DNA of 64,000 bases from Veillonella ratti (GCF_003992115.1 NZ_RQUX01000006.1:1-64000); one strand, 5' to 3'. Positions 1 through 11,238 are shown, counted from the stretch's first letter. Made by a program: numbers and translations. Notes: a model not told the origin generated them from the sequence alone.

Positions 1-121
1 AATAAATCCTTTTATATTGCGTGTTGATGGACATAATAAACCTTCTTATATCAAACTTGAAATAAGAACTATATTAATGAGTTTAAAATGAAAAAATAAC
101 ATTGAAAATATACGAATTGAA

Positions 122-150
122 TTGACAGTTATAAACACAAATTATAGAAT
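122..150 (+). promoter_or_regulatory. Sigma-70 promoter of the adhesin gene
   Basis: TTGACA (122-127) and TAGAAT (145-150) are separated by exactly 17 bases in an AT-rich stretch. Transcription should start near 157, giving a leader of about 90 nt with several T-tracts before the ribosome site GGAGAGG at 235-241. The promoter is read directly from sequence; its activity is inferred. Confidence 0.65.
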
Positions 151-249
151 TAAGATAAATAAAAGTGATATTTTTTGCTTTTTTTGAGGTATTAATAAGG
201 TTTTTAAAATGAATTTACTGTGAGTTTTTTATCATGGAGAGGTTCTGTA

Positions 250-3200
250 ATGAATAAGCAGTACAAAGTCATTTGGAGTAAAGTAAAAAACAGTTACGTA
301 GTAGTATCTGAGTTGGCCAAACGTAATGGCAAAGCCGGATCTACACATAGCCAGTCAGGCCAGAAAATTGGCGTGGCTCTTTCTGTGTTGGCACTGTGTG
401 CTGGGATGACAGCCGGGGTAAGTGCGGCTGATCAGTATTACAGTGTTAATGATATGAATGGTGCATTATCACAATTTGGGAATAAAAGTAACGACGGAGC
501 CCAAGGTGTTGGCTCTGTAGCTGCCGGTGCAGGTGCTAAGGTTGAATCTGCTTCCGGTAGTTTCCAAGGTGCTATGGCTACCGTTGTAGGCTCTTTGAAT
601 ACTGTAGCAGCTGGAACTCAACAATTTGATGGAGTTGCTAATTCTATTGTTGGTGCAGCTAATGCCACGCAGAATGCCAATGCGACACTTATTTTTGGTG
701 CCGGTAATGCGGTAACTAATTCTTATGGTAATGTAACCTTTAATGTTGGTAATGTTGATCCGACTGATCCAATCGCTACGGCTAAAGCTTTAGCTGCTTC
801 GGTAGGTGACAGTGGTGGTCAAGTTTTGGTTGTTGGTGGTGCTAATACAGTAGACTATGCTCGTTTCTCGGCTGTTACCGGTGTTAGCAATAAGTTGAAT
901 GGTGCAGACGGCAATACCAGTGATTATAACTTTATTACCGGTGCAAAAAATACTTTGACCAATACGGATGGCACATATGTAATCGGTTCCAGCAATACTG
1001 TGTCAGATGGGACGTCCAATATTGTAATTGGGGATAAACGTAAATTGACGGGGGCGACTAATGACGTTGTCATCGGGTCTGCTGATGCAGAAATGGCAAC
1101 AACTGTATCCAACGCAACTATCCTTGGACATAATGCTAATGCAACCGTAGATAATGGCGTAGCTTTAGGTTCTAACTCATTGGCTAATGTAGATTATGGT
1201 GTTGCAGGTTATGATCCGTCCACAAAAGCTGCTTCTACGGATACATCAGCGACTTGGAAATCTACTTTGGGAGCTGTATCTGTTGGTGTACTTGGTAGTG
1301 ATGGAACAGCAACTGCAACTCGTCAGATTACAGGTGTTGCAGCCGGTGTGAAAGACACTGATGCTGTTAACGTGGCACAGCTTATGGCTGTTGCCGGTAA
1401 TAGTTCGGGCGGAAGTTCGGTACATTTTTTCCAAGTTAATTCAGGCACTAGTGGTACTAACTATAATAACGATGGAGCTAAAGGGATAGACTCTATTGCT
1501 ATAGGTAAAGCTAGTACAGCTGCAGATAATAGCATTGCTATCGGTAACGGTGCAAGCGTTTCTGATAGTAATGGTGGTAAGGGTAGTGGCGATATTGTCA
1601 TCGGTAACGGTGCAAAAATCAATAACTATGTAGACCAAAGTGCTAGTATTGCAATAGGCCAAAATGCGCAGATTGATAACATGGCCGGTATGCAAGAATT
1701 TATGTTTGGGCTAGGACAAACTAATTATAATATAGTTGATAGACCTGGTGGCGGTATGGCATTTATTCCGGAAGATCCTTCGAAAGTAGCTACCGGCATT
1801 GCGATTGGTGAAAACACCTTCGTTCGTACCGGTGGTTTGATGATTGGTACGCATAATTATCGTGGAACTCTAGGCGATGTTGATGTAGATAGTGCCAATA
1901 TCCGTGCTACCGGTGTTAATGTTAATAGTACGACTTTAGGTACAAACAGCTATAACAGCGGAGCTTTTGCCACTATTGTAGGCTCATACTCTATTGCAAG
2001 CGGTAACTATGCCAGCGGTGGTGATGAGAATAATGCCGGCAAAAATCTGGGAACTACTATTGTAGGTTCTTTGAACAGTGTAGAATCCTCTACTGCTGAA
2101 AATACTACATCAGGTGTAGCCAATAGCGTTGTTGGTTTTGCAAATCGTACCTTTAATTCAAATGGATCTTTAATATTTGGCGCGGGTAACGAGATTACTA
2201 ACTCTGTAAGCAAAATTGAAGGGGTAGATATTTCGCTTGATGGTTCGGCAAAAGATTTACAAACTGGTTTAATAGAAGGTATTAAGAATGCTAATAGTGG
2301 CGGATCCACGTTGGCGATTGGTGGTGGCAACAAGGCAGATTACACGCAACAATCGGCCCTCGTCGGTGTTAATAATACTTTAGAAGGTACTGAGGATTCC
2401 GTAGCTCAATATAACGCGTTAACCGGTTTTAACAATACGGCAACCGGTGTAACTAATGTAACTGTAACAGGTAGTAATAACACGGTTAGTGGCTCTACAT
2501 CAATTGTTAACTTAGGTAATGAAAATGCGGTAGCAGACTCTAACAATACTATTCTTCTTGGCGATAATCGTACTGTAACAGGTTCCGATAATAGCGTTAT
2601 CTTAGGTCGTGCTAATAAAGAAACTACGACTGCGCTTCGTGCCGCAGCTGATACTACTTTAACTACAACAGCAGATAACGTTGTTGTTATGGGTTACAAT
2701 GCTAATGCGACTGTTGATGATGGCGTAGCGTTAGGATCTAATTTTGTTGCTAGTGTTAATAAAGGTGTAGACGGTTATAATCCTAGTACAAAAGAATTAT
2801 CCGGTACTGCATGGACTTCTACGATAGGTTCGGTATCTGTAGGTGATGCAGCAAATGATATCACTCGTCAGATTACTGGCGTAGCAGCTGGCACTGCAGA
2901 TACAGATGCCGTTAACGTAGCTCAGTTGAAAGCTAATAAAGTAACGGTAACTGCAGGTGATAATGTCACACTTACGACTACAACTGGCACTGATGGATCT
3001 ACAGATTATAAGATTGCTTCTACAGATAAAAATATATATCTTACTAGTGCAGCTTTTGACAATGGGACATTAACTCTCACTCAGACTGAAGGTACACCTA
3101 TTACCGTAAGTGGTTTAGCAACAGCCGCTCAAGTTGAAGCTAATAAGATTCATTACTTCCAGGTAAATTCTGCGGCTAATGGCACTAACTATAATAATAA

Positions 3201-6200
3201 TGGCGCAACCGGTACAGATGCAATTGCTATCGGTAAATCCAGTACATCCGGTGCTAATAGTATAGCTATCGGTCAATCGACTACAGCTGCTAATAATAGT
3301 ATTGCTATCGGTAAAGCAAGTATTTCAGATAGTAATGGTAAAAAAGGTAGCGGTGATATTGCTATCGGTAATGGTGCCAATATTAATAACTACGTTGATC
3401 AAAGCGGAAGTATTGCTATCGGTCAAAATGCGAAAATTGAAAACATGTCAGGTATGCAAGAGTATCTATTCTCTATGGGACAAACAACGTTCACTGCAGG
3501 TAATTGGCTCGGTACTCTTCAAATACCGAATGATCCATCCAAAGAAGCAACTGGTATTGCTATAGGTGAAAATACCTATGCTCGTACAGGTAGTCTTATG
3601 GTTGGTTCGCATAATTATCGTGGATTATTAGGTGATGTAACGGTTGATAGTGCTGATACTAAAGCACAAGGTGTAAATATTAATAGTACTACATTAGGTA
3701 CGAATAGTTATAATGGTGGTGCATTTGCAACGATTACGGGCGCTTATTCGATTGCCAGTAGTAACTATAATGGCGGTGGTTTTTCTTCTAGTGCAGGGAA
3801 AAACTTTGGTGCTACCATTATGGGTTCTTTGAATAGCATAGAGTCTGCTACTGCGTCTAATTCATCCGGTATCGCTAATAGTGTTGTAGGTGTGGCTAAT
3901 AGAACCTTTAACTCCAATGGTTCCTTAATCTTTGGTGCTGGTAATGAAATTACTAACTCCATTACAACAATAGCAGCACCAAGCTCTGCAGGAGATTCTG
4001 CTAAAGCTTTACAGACAACATTGATGAATTCTATTAAGTCGTCCAATAGTGGTGGCTCGACTCTTGCAATCGGTGGCGGCAACAAGGCTGATTATACTCA
4101 ACAATCTGCCCTCCTTGGTGTTAATAACACCTTGACCGGTGCTAGTGACAATATTAGCCAATACAACTACATTACAGGTTTTAAAAATACCGGTACTAAT
4201 GTAGATAATGTAACGATTATCGGCACAAATCGTACGGTATCTGATGCGGCTAATAGCGTAGTTATCGGCTCGGCTGATTCTGTAATGACATCGAGTGCAA
4301 GTGATGCGGTTACTATTGGTCGAAATGCAAATACAACTATTGATGGTGGTGTAGCTTTAGGCTCTAATTCTGTGGCAAGCGTTGATAAAGGCGTAGATGG
4401 ATATAATCCTAGCACTAAAGCGTTAACCGGTTCTACATGGACCTCTACAGTTGGTTCCGTATCTGTTGGTGATGCAGCCAATGATATTACTCGTCAGATT
4501 ACAGGTGTAGCAGCCGGTACTCAAGATACAGATGCTGTTAACGTAGCTCAGTTGAAAGCAAATAAAGTAACCTTGAAACAAGGCGAAAATGTAACGATTA
4601 CTACTGATGTGGCTGATGATGGTGCAACAACGTATACAATTAAATCAACAGATACAAATACAGTTTTAGCTAAAGGCGAAGTAACATATGTTGGTGCCGA
4701 TGGTACATTAGTTTTGACTGACTCTGATAATAATCCAATTACCGTGACCGGTTTAAAAAATACATACCTTACGGGAGCATCTTTAGAAAATAATACTTTA
4801 ACACTTACTCAAAATGAAGGGGCTCCTATTACCGTAACCGGTATTGCTACAACAGCTGAATTGGCGGCTAATAAAGTTAAATACTTCTCTGTAAAATCTG
4901 AATTAGCAGCTAACCAGAATAATGACGGAGCTAAAGGCACAAACTCAATTGCTATTGGCCCGAATGCTGTAGCTCAACGTGAAAATGGCATAGCTTTGGG
5001 GACCAATGTCTATTCCGGCGGCAAGGGCAGTATTGTCATCGGTAGTGATGCTAAAGTTTCGGAAAATATTGCTTTGGATGGTAGCATTGTTATCGGTAAA
5101 GGAGCCGTAGCCTTCACCGGTGGCGGTGAACAAGAAGCCTTATTGGGAATGGATCCAACGAATTGGCCTAAGCGTGGTTCCGGTGGATATGATAATCCGA
5201 CTGATGCTAGCCGAGTAGCTACATCTATCGTTATCGGCACAAATGCTTTTGGCCGTACGGGTTCGATTGATATTGGGGATCGTGTATACCGAGGCACCAT
5301 GGGTGGTAAACAAATTACTGATAACAACACCAGTTTTCATGTAAATCAGACTACCTTGGGTACGAATACCTATAATAAAGGCTTGTTTTCGACTATGATG
5401 GGCTCTTACTCTATTGCTACGGGTGGTTTTGATGGTAGTGGTAGGTTGAATACCGGTGCTTATGGGGCACAAAACTTTGGTGCTACTGTATTGGGCTCTT
5501 TAAATAGTGTTAGATCTAATGAAAAGTTACCTGAATTTTTTGGTGTACCAATAGATTCGTCTTATCAGGGTATTGCAAATACTATTGTTGGCTTAGGCAA
5601 TATTACGGATAATACTAACGGTTCATTAGTATTTGGTGCCGGGAATAAGATCACAAACTCTATTACCTCTATTTCTATGCCAACGAGTGGCGCTGATTCC
5701 GTAGATGCTATGGTGGATAAGCTCCAAACTGTGATTAAAGACTCTAAAAGTGGTGGTGCGACCTTAGCTATCGGCGGTGCTAACACGGCTGATTACACCC
5801 GTACATCTTCTATCATTGGTGTGAACAATACCTTGAAGGGGACAAGTAGCAACATTAGTCAGTTTAATGCGTTGACCGGTTATCATAATACAGCAACTAA
5901 TGTAGATAACGTAACTGTGACCGGTTCTAATAATACTGTAAAAGATACAACGACTGCTGTTGTAATTGGTGATAATCGTACATTAACCGGTGTCAATAAT
6001 AATGTTGTTATTGGATCCGCAGATTCCGCACTTGAAACAACTGTTAGTGATGCAGTAGCTGTTGGTCGAAATGCTAATGTTACTATTAAGGGTGGCGTAG
6101 CTCTTGGTGCTAACTCTGTGGCTCGTACAGATAAGGGTGTTGTAGGTTATGACCCATCCGGTAGAATTACCGATGCGGATAGTATTTTAGGTAGTAATAC

Positions 6201-9200
6201 ACAGTATCAGAGCTTACAGACGGAAGTAACTGATGCACAAACAACGGTAAATGATTTAACCGCTAAGGCAGCTGAATATCAAGCTAATATTGATATGATT
6301 GTTTCCATGTATCCGGATAATTCGTATGAACAAGATGCGGGATATCAGGGAATAAAAGCATCTCTTGAATCAACACAGGCTCAGTTAGCTACAGCTCAGG
6401 CAGATTTGGACAGCAAACAAAGTGCATTGGCTGAAGCAGGTAAAGCTTTGTATACATGGCAGTCCACAGCCGGATCGGTATCGGTGGGCGATGTTTCTAA
6501 AGGAATCACCCGTCAAATTACTGATGTGGCAGCTGGTACTGCTGATACTGATGCCGTTAACGTGGCACAGTTAAAACAAGTGGCTGAAGCTGCTGAAGAT
6601 GCCGGTAAGACAACTTTGAACTTCACAGGTGATGATACCACAGCTACTATTGCTCGTGGCAATGGTCAGACCTTGAATATTACCGGTGGTGCAACAGCAA
6701 CTGATGCCGATGGCAACAGCTTATTGACTGATAACAATATAGGCGTTGTAAAAGACGGCGATAATGCACTGAAAGTACAGTTGGCTAAAGACCTTACAGG
6801 CTTAAATAGTGTTAAAGTTGGTAATGCGGTAACTCTTGGTACAACAGGCTTGATAATCACTAATGGTCCATCTGTTACTACAACAGGCATTGATGCAGGT
6901 AGCAAGAAGATTACTAATGTAGTAGCGGGTACAGATGATACAGATGCTGTCAACGTAAGTCAGTTGAATAGTGCTATTAAAGGTGCAAAACATACTGAAG
7001 TTACCCTCAATGGCGATGCTCCGACTGCAGGTGCAAATGGTGCTTTAGGTGAGTACATCGGATCTAGCAACCTTACTATGGCTGTGCAAGATGTTGACGG
7101 CCAGAAGGTTTACGACTTGAAGATGAGTAAAGACCTAGTAGCTGGTACTAAGCCTGGTGCAGATGGTAAAAACGGCGAAGCCGGTAGTATTACTATTATT
7201 GGTGAACCTGGTAAAGATGGTGCTGATGGAAAGAACACAAGTGCCAATATTACCGTTAAAGACGGGAAAAATGGACTTGATGGTACAGATGGAATCACAC
7301 GTATTGTTTACAAAGATGAAGACGGTACAGATCATGAAATTGCAACCATGGATGATGGTTTAAATTTCACAGGTGACACAGAAAATGTAACCATTGCTAA
7401 GAAGCTTAATGAAACCTTGTCAATTACCGGTGGCATCACTAAGGCAGATCAACTTACAACGGAAGATAATATCGGTGTTGTAGCAAGCGACAGTGGCTTA
7501 AAAGTAAGATTAGCCAAAGACTTGCAAGACCTCAACAGTGTTCGTATTGGTGGTACAACTGAAAATGGTAAAGGCATCTACATTGCTAACCAGTCTGTAA
7601 GCACCTCAAAAGGCAATGCTGAAGAAGGTACGATTGCGTCTGCTGAAGATGCGCTGAGTCTAGGTAGTTATGCCAATGCAAGTAAAGATACAGCTGTTGC
7701 TCTAGGTGCGTATGCTAAAACTAATCGTGGTGCCGGTGAATTATTTGGCTATGTACCAGGCTTAACCGGTGATGAATTGACTAAATTCCAGACGGATAAC
7801 GCAGGTTCTGTTATTTGGAACAGTAATCGTGGTGCGGTCAGTGTTGGTATAAAAGGTAAGGAAACTCGTCAAATTACAAATGTGGCAGCCGGTACCGAAG
7901 ATACGGATGCTGTTAACATAGCGCAGTTGAAGGCGATAGATAGTAAGGTTGATGCTAATAAAATTTCTTATTTTTCTGTAAATTCTTCAACAGAAAGCAA
8001 TAAAGATAATGATGGTGCTACCGGTGTAGAGTCTATTGCCATAGGTGGAGGAGCTAAGGCGAAGCACTATCAGAGCATTGCAATTGGTGGATTTACTGAG
8101 GCTGCTAATATAGATAGTATTGCAATTGGGTACTTGGCATCGGCAACAGAGATGGCCGATAACGGTGTAAGTATTGGACGAGAAACGAGAAATACAGTTC
8201 CTAATGGCATTGCTTTGGGAAGTTATTCTGTTGCTGATCGTAGAGAGAATATTCTTAGTTATGATCCTCTTACAGAAACTAATTTTAACTTTACACCTGA
8301 AATGCAGACTGCGTTAGACGCATGGAATGCGGCGGCTGCTGTATATTATCAGAACCCAACTCCGGAAAATGCACAGGCGGCTAAGGATGCCGGTATGAAG
8401 TATCGATTGATGGTTGCACCGTGGATGGCCGGCATGGGGTCACTCTCGCTTGGTAATGGTGAAGAAGGTCTTACCCGTCAGATTACTAATGTGGCAGCCG
8501 GGACAATTGATACTGACGCAGTTAATATAGCCCAACTTAAAGCTGCCAAAGTTGAAGTGCTTGCAGGCACTAATATCAGCAGCATAGATAAAGATACGAG
8601 TGCGGGTTATACTCAGTACAAAGTTAATGCAAAAGATACAATAACTGATAGTGCTACATTGAGTGGCGATACGATTACCTTTACTCGTAATGATGGAACG
8701 ACTTATAAAGTAAGTGGTTTAGCATCAACTAGTGCACTAGATACTAATAAAACAAGATATTTTTCGGTAAATTCTACTGATGCGGGAAATAGAGGTAATG
8801 ATGGTGCTACAGGGGCAGGTGCTTTGGCTGCCGGTGTAAATGCTAAAGCTACTAAGTCAGCTGATACAGCTATTGGTAATGGATCGAGTGCGTCAGGCGG
8901 CTGGAGTATTGCTGCAGGGGCTGGGAGCAACGCTTCAGGCACAGTTGCAGTAGCAATGGGGTATGGTGCTACTGCGGCTGCTAATCAGTCCGTCGCAATC
9001 GGCTATTCGGCTAAAGTAACGAGAAATGACTCGATAGCGATTGGGCGTGAAACGCAGGCAAATGAATTAAATACGGTAGCTATTGGTCTTCAAACAAAAG
9101 CTAACGGCAATCAAAGTATGGCTTTAGGTTATGGAGCCCTTACTGAACGTAGTGCTAATAATGGTTTAGCAATTGGTGTAAGTGCTTATGTGGGTCCTAT

Positions 9201-11238
9201 ACGTTCTACTGACCCAGTGCAAGGTGTGCCGGGTAATAGTACATCAGTTGTAGATGATGACACTGTGGTTGAAGCAGGCAAAGAACAAATGAACTCAATT
9301 GCTCTTGGCAACTCGGCTAAAGCATTTGGCTATCAGACGACTGCTTTAGGTGCCGGAGCTGAAGCACATGATACGAATAGCTTGGCAGTCGGCATAATGG
9401 CTATTGGTAAAGGTAACTATGCAACGGCATTAGGCAAACAGGCGTATGCTAATGGTAATGAAGCAACGGCACTTGGGCACTGGGCGCGTGCGTACGGCGA
9501 TAATGCAATTGCTATTGGATCCTATGCAATTACTAATACCTTGGATGGAACAGGCACGGTAAATAATGGTATTGCTATTGGTCAGAAAGCGCGTGTTGCC
9601 TCTAATAATTCAGTCGCTTTGGGGCAAAATTCTTTAGCATATATTCCTGATAGTGTGAAAACGGAAGCCTACTTAACAAACGAAGCTTTTGCAGCGGAAA
9701 ATGGTGTGGTTTCCGTAGGCAATGCTGAATACACAATCGGTGATGATACTGTAGCAGCTAATCGTCGTCGTATTACGAATGTGGCCGGTGGTGCTGATGA
9801 TTATGATGCCGTTAACGTGGCACAGCTTAAAGAGTTATCTTCTAAATTAACTCAAGAGGCTACCAACAGTAAATTATCTTCCGGTAAAAATATTACTATT
9901 AACACAACAACTGATGATAATGGAGTTAAGACAAATACTATTGATTTGAATGATAAAATTACATTGAATAACGCAGCTGCACCGGGGCAACAAGTAGTAG
10001 TTGATGGTACGACATCGAATATTACTGCCGGTACAGGCAATAATCAAGTAGTAGTTAATGGCTCTAATGGGCAAGTAACAATTGGTGCCCAAGGTAGTCA
10101 GCTCACTATTGGTAAGCAAGGTGATACGGCGAAAGACAAAGAGGGCAATCTGATTAATCCGGATAAGACAGGTCACTATATTACAGGTCTCGACAATACG
10201 ACTTGGAAGCCTGAAACGAACGGTATCGTGGAAAACCGTGCCGCAACTGAAGGACAATTGCGTGATGCGGTAAATAATATTGGAACTCAAATCGGTGACA
10301 TTAATACCGATATTGAGGCCATTCAAAATGCTAAACGTGAGTTTATCAGCGATACCGAAGAAAAAATTGAAGTCGGTAATGCTGAAACCTTAAGTATCAC
10401 CGGTGGAGCGATGGAACCTCTGACTGAGGGCAATATTGGTGTCGTGAATGACGGAACTAAAGGTTTTAAAGTTAAATTATCATCCAAACTTTCCGGTTTA
10501 GAACGTGTTACTGTAGGTTCTGGTGATACAGCAACTGTTATCGGTACTGATAGTGTAACGACTACGGAACTTGTAACGGGTAATACTACGGTTAATACGG
10601 ATGGTGTAACGATTAAGACTACTGATGCAGTTAAATCAGATATTAAGCTCACTAGTGATACTATCAGCATGGGTAAAAATCAGATTCATGATGTAGTAGC
10701 CGGTGAAGCTGAAACTGATGCGGTCAATGTTGGTCAGTTAAATAGTGCGGTAACGAATATCGGTTCCAATATGAACTATTTAGGTAATCAGATTAACAAA
10801 CTGGATAACCGTGTGAACCGTGTCGGTGCCGGTGCAGCAGCTCTTGCAGCTTTACATCCGTTAGATTACAATCCGACGACAAGATGGGAATTTGCAGCCG
10901 GTGTGGGTAACTACAAAGGTGCGAATGCAGTAGCAGTTGGTGCGTTCTATCGTCCACATAGCGACATGATGTTCAGCCTCGGCAGTTCCTTTGGTGGCGG
11001 TGAAAACATGGTTAACGCCGGTGTAACTTGGCGTGTTGGTGCCGGTCAGACAACTAACTACGGATCTAGCCAAGCGATGGCTCAGGAAATCGATAGTCTC
11101 CGTAGTGTAGTTAACGATCAGCAGTCCATGATTCAGTCGCAAAATCAAAAATTGGATACGCAAAGCGCTCAATTGGAAGAACAGAAACAACGTATAGAAG
11201 AGTTGACTCAGCTCGTAAATTCGTTGGTTAACAAATAA
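250..11238 (+). CDS. Giant YadA-type trimeric autotransporter adhesin
   Basis: A surface adhesin of 3,662 residues, exported by type V secretion and anchored as a trimer in the outer membrane. The N-terminus is an extended signal peptide (MNKQYKVIWSKVKNSYVVVS) ending near AGMTAGVSAA. The passenger holds many left-handed-roll head repeats of the SIAIG/VALGSN type and nine neck motifs of the form DTDAVNVAQL (near nt 1360, 2905, 4535, 6555, 6940, 7905, 8515, 9810 and 10715). A collagen-like Gly-X-Y stretch lies at about residues 2300-2355 and a coiled-coil insertion at nt 6190-6450. The YadA anchor occupies about residues 3529-3600. A further 60 residues of predicted coiled coil follow the barrel, which is unusual. 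An upstream GTG at 220 is in frame, but 250 has the SD and fits the signal peptide. The adhesin role is from family knowledge; the ligand is unknown. Confidence 0.95.
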   Translation: MNKQYKVIWSKVKNSYVVVSELAKRNGKAGSTHSQSGQKIGVALSVLALCAGMTAGVSAADQYYSVNDMNGALSQFGNKSNDGAQGVGSVAAGAGAKVESASGSFQGAMATVVGSLNTVAAGTQQFDGVANSIVGAANATQNANATLIFGAGNAVTNSYGNVTFNVGNVDPTDPIATAKALAASVGDSGGQVLVVGGANTVDYARFSAVTGVSNKLNGADGNTSDYNFITGAKNTLTNTDGTYVIGSSNTVSDGTSNIVIGDKRKLTGATNDVVIGSADAEMATTVSNATILGHNANATVDNGVALGSNSLANVDYGVAGYDPSTKAASTDTSATWKSTLGAVSVGVLGSDGTATATRQITGVAAGVKDTDAVNVAQLMAVAGNSSGGSSVHFFQVNSGTSGTNYNNDGAKGIDSIAIGKASTAADNSIAIGNGASVSDSNGGKGSGDIVIGNGAKINNYVDQSASIAIGQNAQIDNMAGMQEFMFGLGQTNYNIVDRPGGGMAFIPEDPSKVATGIAIGENTFVRTGGLMIGTHNYRGTLGDVDVDSANIRATGVNVNSTTLGTNSYNSGAFATIVGSYSIASGNYASGGDENNAGKNLGTTIVGSLNSVESSTAENTTSGVANSVVGFANRTFNSNGSLIFGAGNEITNSVSKIEGVDISLDGSAKDLQTGLIEGIKNANSGGSTLAIGGGNKADYTQQSALVGVNNTLEGTEDSVAQYNALTGFNNTATGVTNVTVTGSNNTVSGSTSIVNLGNENAVADSNNTILLGDNRTVTGSDNSVILGRANKETTTALRAAADTTLTTTADNVVVMGYNANATVDDGVALGSNFVASVNKGVDGYNPSTKELSGTAWTSTIGSVSVGDAANDITRQITGVAAGTADTDAVNVAQLKANKVTVTAGDNVTLTTTTGTDGSTDYKIASTDKNIYLTSAAFDNGTLTLTQTEGTPITVSGLATAAQVEANKIHYFQVNSAANGTNYNNNGATGTDAIAIGKSSTSGANSIAIGQSTTAANNSIAIGKASISDSNGKKGSGDIAIGNGANINNYVDQSGSIAIGQNAKIENMSGMQEYLFSMGQTTFTAGNWLGTLQIPNDPSKEATGIAIGENTYARTGSLMVGSHNYRGLLGDVTVDSADTKAQGVNINSTTLGTNSYNGGAFATITGAYSIASSNYNGGGFSSSAGKNFGATIMGSLNSIESATASNSSGIANSVVGVANRTFNSNGSLIFGAGNEITNSITTIAAPSSAGDSAKALQTTLMNSIKSSNSGGSTLAIGGGNKADYTQQSALLGVNNTLTGASDNISQYNYITGFKNTGTNVDNVTIIGTNRTVSDAANSVVIGSADSVMTSSASDAVTIGRNANTTIDGGVALGSNSVASVDKGVDGYNPSTKALTGSTWTSTVGSVSVGDAANDITRQITGVAAGTQDTDAVNVAQLKANKVTLKQGENVTITTDVADDGATTYTIKSTDTNTVLAKGEVTYVGADGTLVLTDSDNNPITVTGLKNTYLTGASLENNTLTLTQNEGAPITVTGIATTAELAANKVKYFSVKSELAANQNNDGAKGTNSIAIGPNAVAQRENGIALGTNVYSGGKGSIVIGSDAKVSENIALDGSIVIGKGAVAFTGGGEQEALLGMDPTNWPKRGSGGYDNPTDASRVATSIVIGTNAFGRTGSIDIGDRVYRGTMGGKQITDNNTSFHVNQTTLGTNTYNKGLFSTMMGSYSIATGGFDGSGRLNTGAYGAQNFGATVLGSLNSVRSNEKLPEFFGVPIDSSYQGIANTIVGLGNITDNTNGSLVFGAGNKITNSITSISMPTSGADSVDAMVDKLQTVIKDSKSGGATLAIGGANTADYTRTSSIIGVNNTLKGTSSNISQFNALTGYHNTATNVDNVTVTGSNNTVKDTTTAVVIGDNRTLTGVNNNVVIGSADSALETTVSDAVAVGRNANVTIKGGVALGANSVARTDKGVVGYDPSGRITDADSILGSNTQYQSLQTEVTDAQTTVNDLTAKAAEYQANIDMIVSMYPDNSYEQDAGYQGIKASLESTQAQLATAQADLDSKQSALAEAGKALYTWQSTAGSVSVGDVSKGITRQITDVAAGTADTDAVNVAQLKQVAEAAEDAGKTTLNFTGDDTTATIARGNGQTLNITGGATATDADGNSLLTDNNIGVVKDGDNALKVQLAKDLTGLNSVKVGNAVTLGTTGLIITNGPSVTTTGIDAGSKKITNVVAGTDDTDAVNVSQLNSAIKGAKHTEVTLNGDAPTAGANGALGEYIGSSNLTMAVQDVDGQKVYDLKMSKDLVAGTKPGADGKNGEAGSITIIGEPGKDGADGKNTSANITVKDGKNGLDGTDGITRIVYKDEDGTDHEIATMDDGLNFTGDTENVTIAKKLNETLSITGGITKADQLTTEDNIGVVASDSGLKVRLAKDLQDLNSVRIGGTTENGKGIYIANQSVSTSKGNAEEGTIASAEDALSLGSYANASKDTAVALGAYAKTNRGAGELFGYVPGLTGDELTKFQTDNAGSVIWNSNRGAVSVGIKGKETRQITNVAAGTEDTDAVNIAQLKAIDSKVDANKISYFSVNSSTESNKDNDGATGVESIAIGGGAKAKHYQSIAIGGFTEAANIDSIAIGYLASATEMADNGVSIGRETRNTVPNGIALGSYSVADRRENILSYDPLTETNFNFTPEMQTALDAWNAAAAVYYQNPTPENAQAAKDAGMKYRLMVAPWMAGMGSLSLGNGEEGLTRQITNVAAGTIDTDAVNIAQLKAAKVEVLAGTNISSIDKDTSAGYTQYKVNAKDTITDSATLSGDTITFTRNDGTTYKVSGLASTSALDTNKTRYFSVNSTDAGNRGNDGATGAGALAAGVNAKATKSADTAIGNGSSASGGWSIAAGAGSNASGTVAVAMGYGATAAANQSVAIGYSAKVTRNDSIAIGRETQANELNTVAIGLQTKANGNQSMALGYGALTERSANNGLAIGVSAYVGPIRSTDPVQGVPGNSTSVVDDDTVVEAGKEQMNSIALGNSAKAFGYQTTALGAGAEAHDTNSLAVGIMAIGKGNYATALGKQAYANGNEATALGHWARAYGDNAIAIGSYAITNTLDGTGTVNNGIAIGQKARVASNNSVALGQNSLAYIPDSVKTEAYLTNEAFAAENGVVSVGNAEYTIGDDTVAANRRRITNVAGGADDYDAVNVAQLKELSSKLTQEATNSKLSSGKNITINTTTDDNGVKTNTIDLNDKITLNNAAAPGQQVVVDGTTSNITAGTGNNQVVVNGSNGQVTIGAQGSQLTIGKQGDTAKDKEGNLINPDKTGHYITGLDNTTWKPETNGIVENRAATEGQLRDAVNNIGTQIGDINTDIEAIQNAKREFISDTEEKIEVGNAETLSITGGAMEPLTEGNIGVVNDGTKGFKVKLSSKLSGLERVTVGSGDTATVIGTDSVTTTELVTGNTTVNTDGVTIKTTDAVKSDIKLTSDTISMGKNQIHDVVAGEAETDAVNVGQLNSAVTNIGSNMNYLGNQINKLDNRVNRVGAGAAALAALHPLDYNPTTRWEFAAGVGNYKGANAVAVGAFYRPHSDMMFSLGSSFGGGENMVNAGVTWRVGAGQTTNYGSSQAMAQEIDSLRSVVNDQQSMIQSQNQKLDTQSAQLEEQKQRIEELTQLVNSLVNK
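1419..6590 (+). repeat. Three tandem 1.73-kb modules inside the adhesin
   Basis: Three long modules repeat in order, each opening with a (H/K)(F/Y)F(Q/S)V segment (near nt 1419, 3145 and 4873, a spacing of about 1,727) and each closing with a RQIT...DTDAVNVAQLK neck. Between these lie the same sub-blocks in the same order (SIAIG, TLGTN, LNSVES-type, LIFGAGN, TLAIGG, DGVALGSN). The third copy carries a coiled-coil insertion before its neck. Shorter relatives occur before (250-1430) and after (7963, 8746). Nucleotide identity was judged by eye only. Confidence 0.85.

Noticed and set aside
9874-10326. Long minus-strand open frames inside the adhesin, such as this 150-residue one
   Set aside because: They mirror repetitive coding sequence on the other strand and lack ribosome sites or family features.
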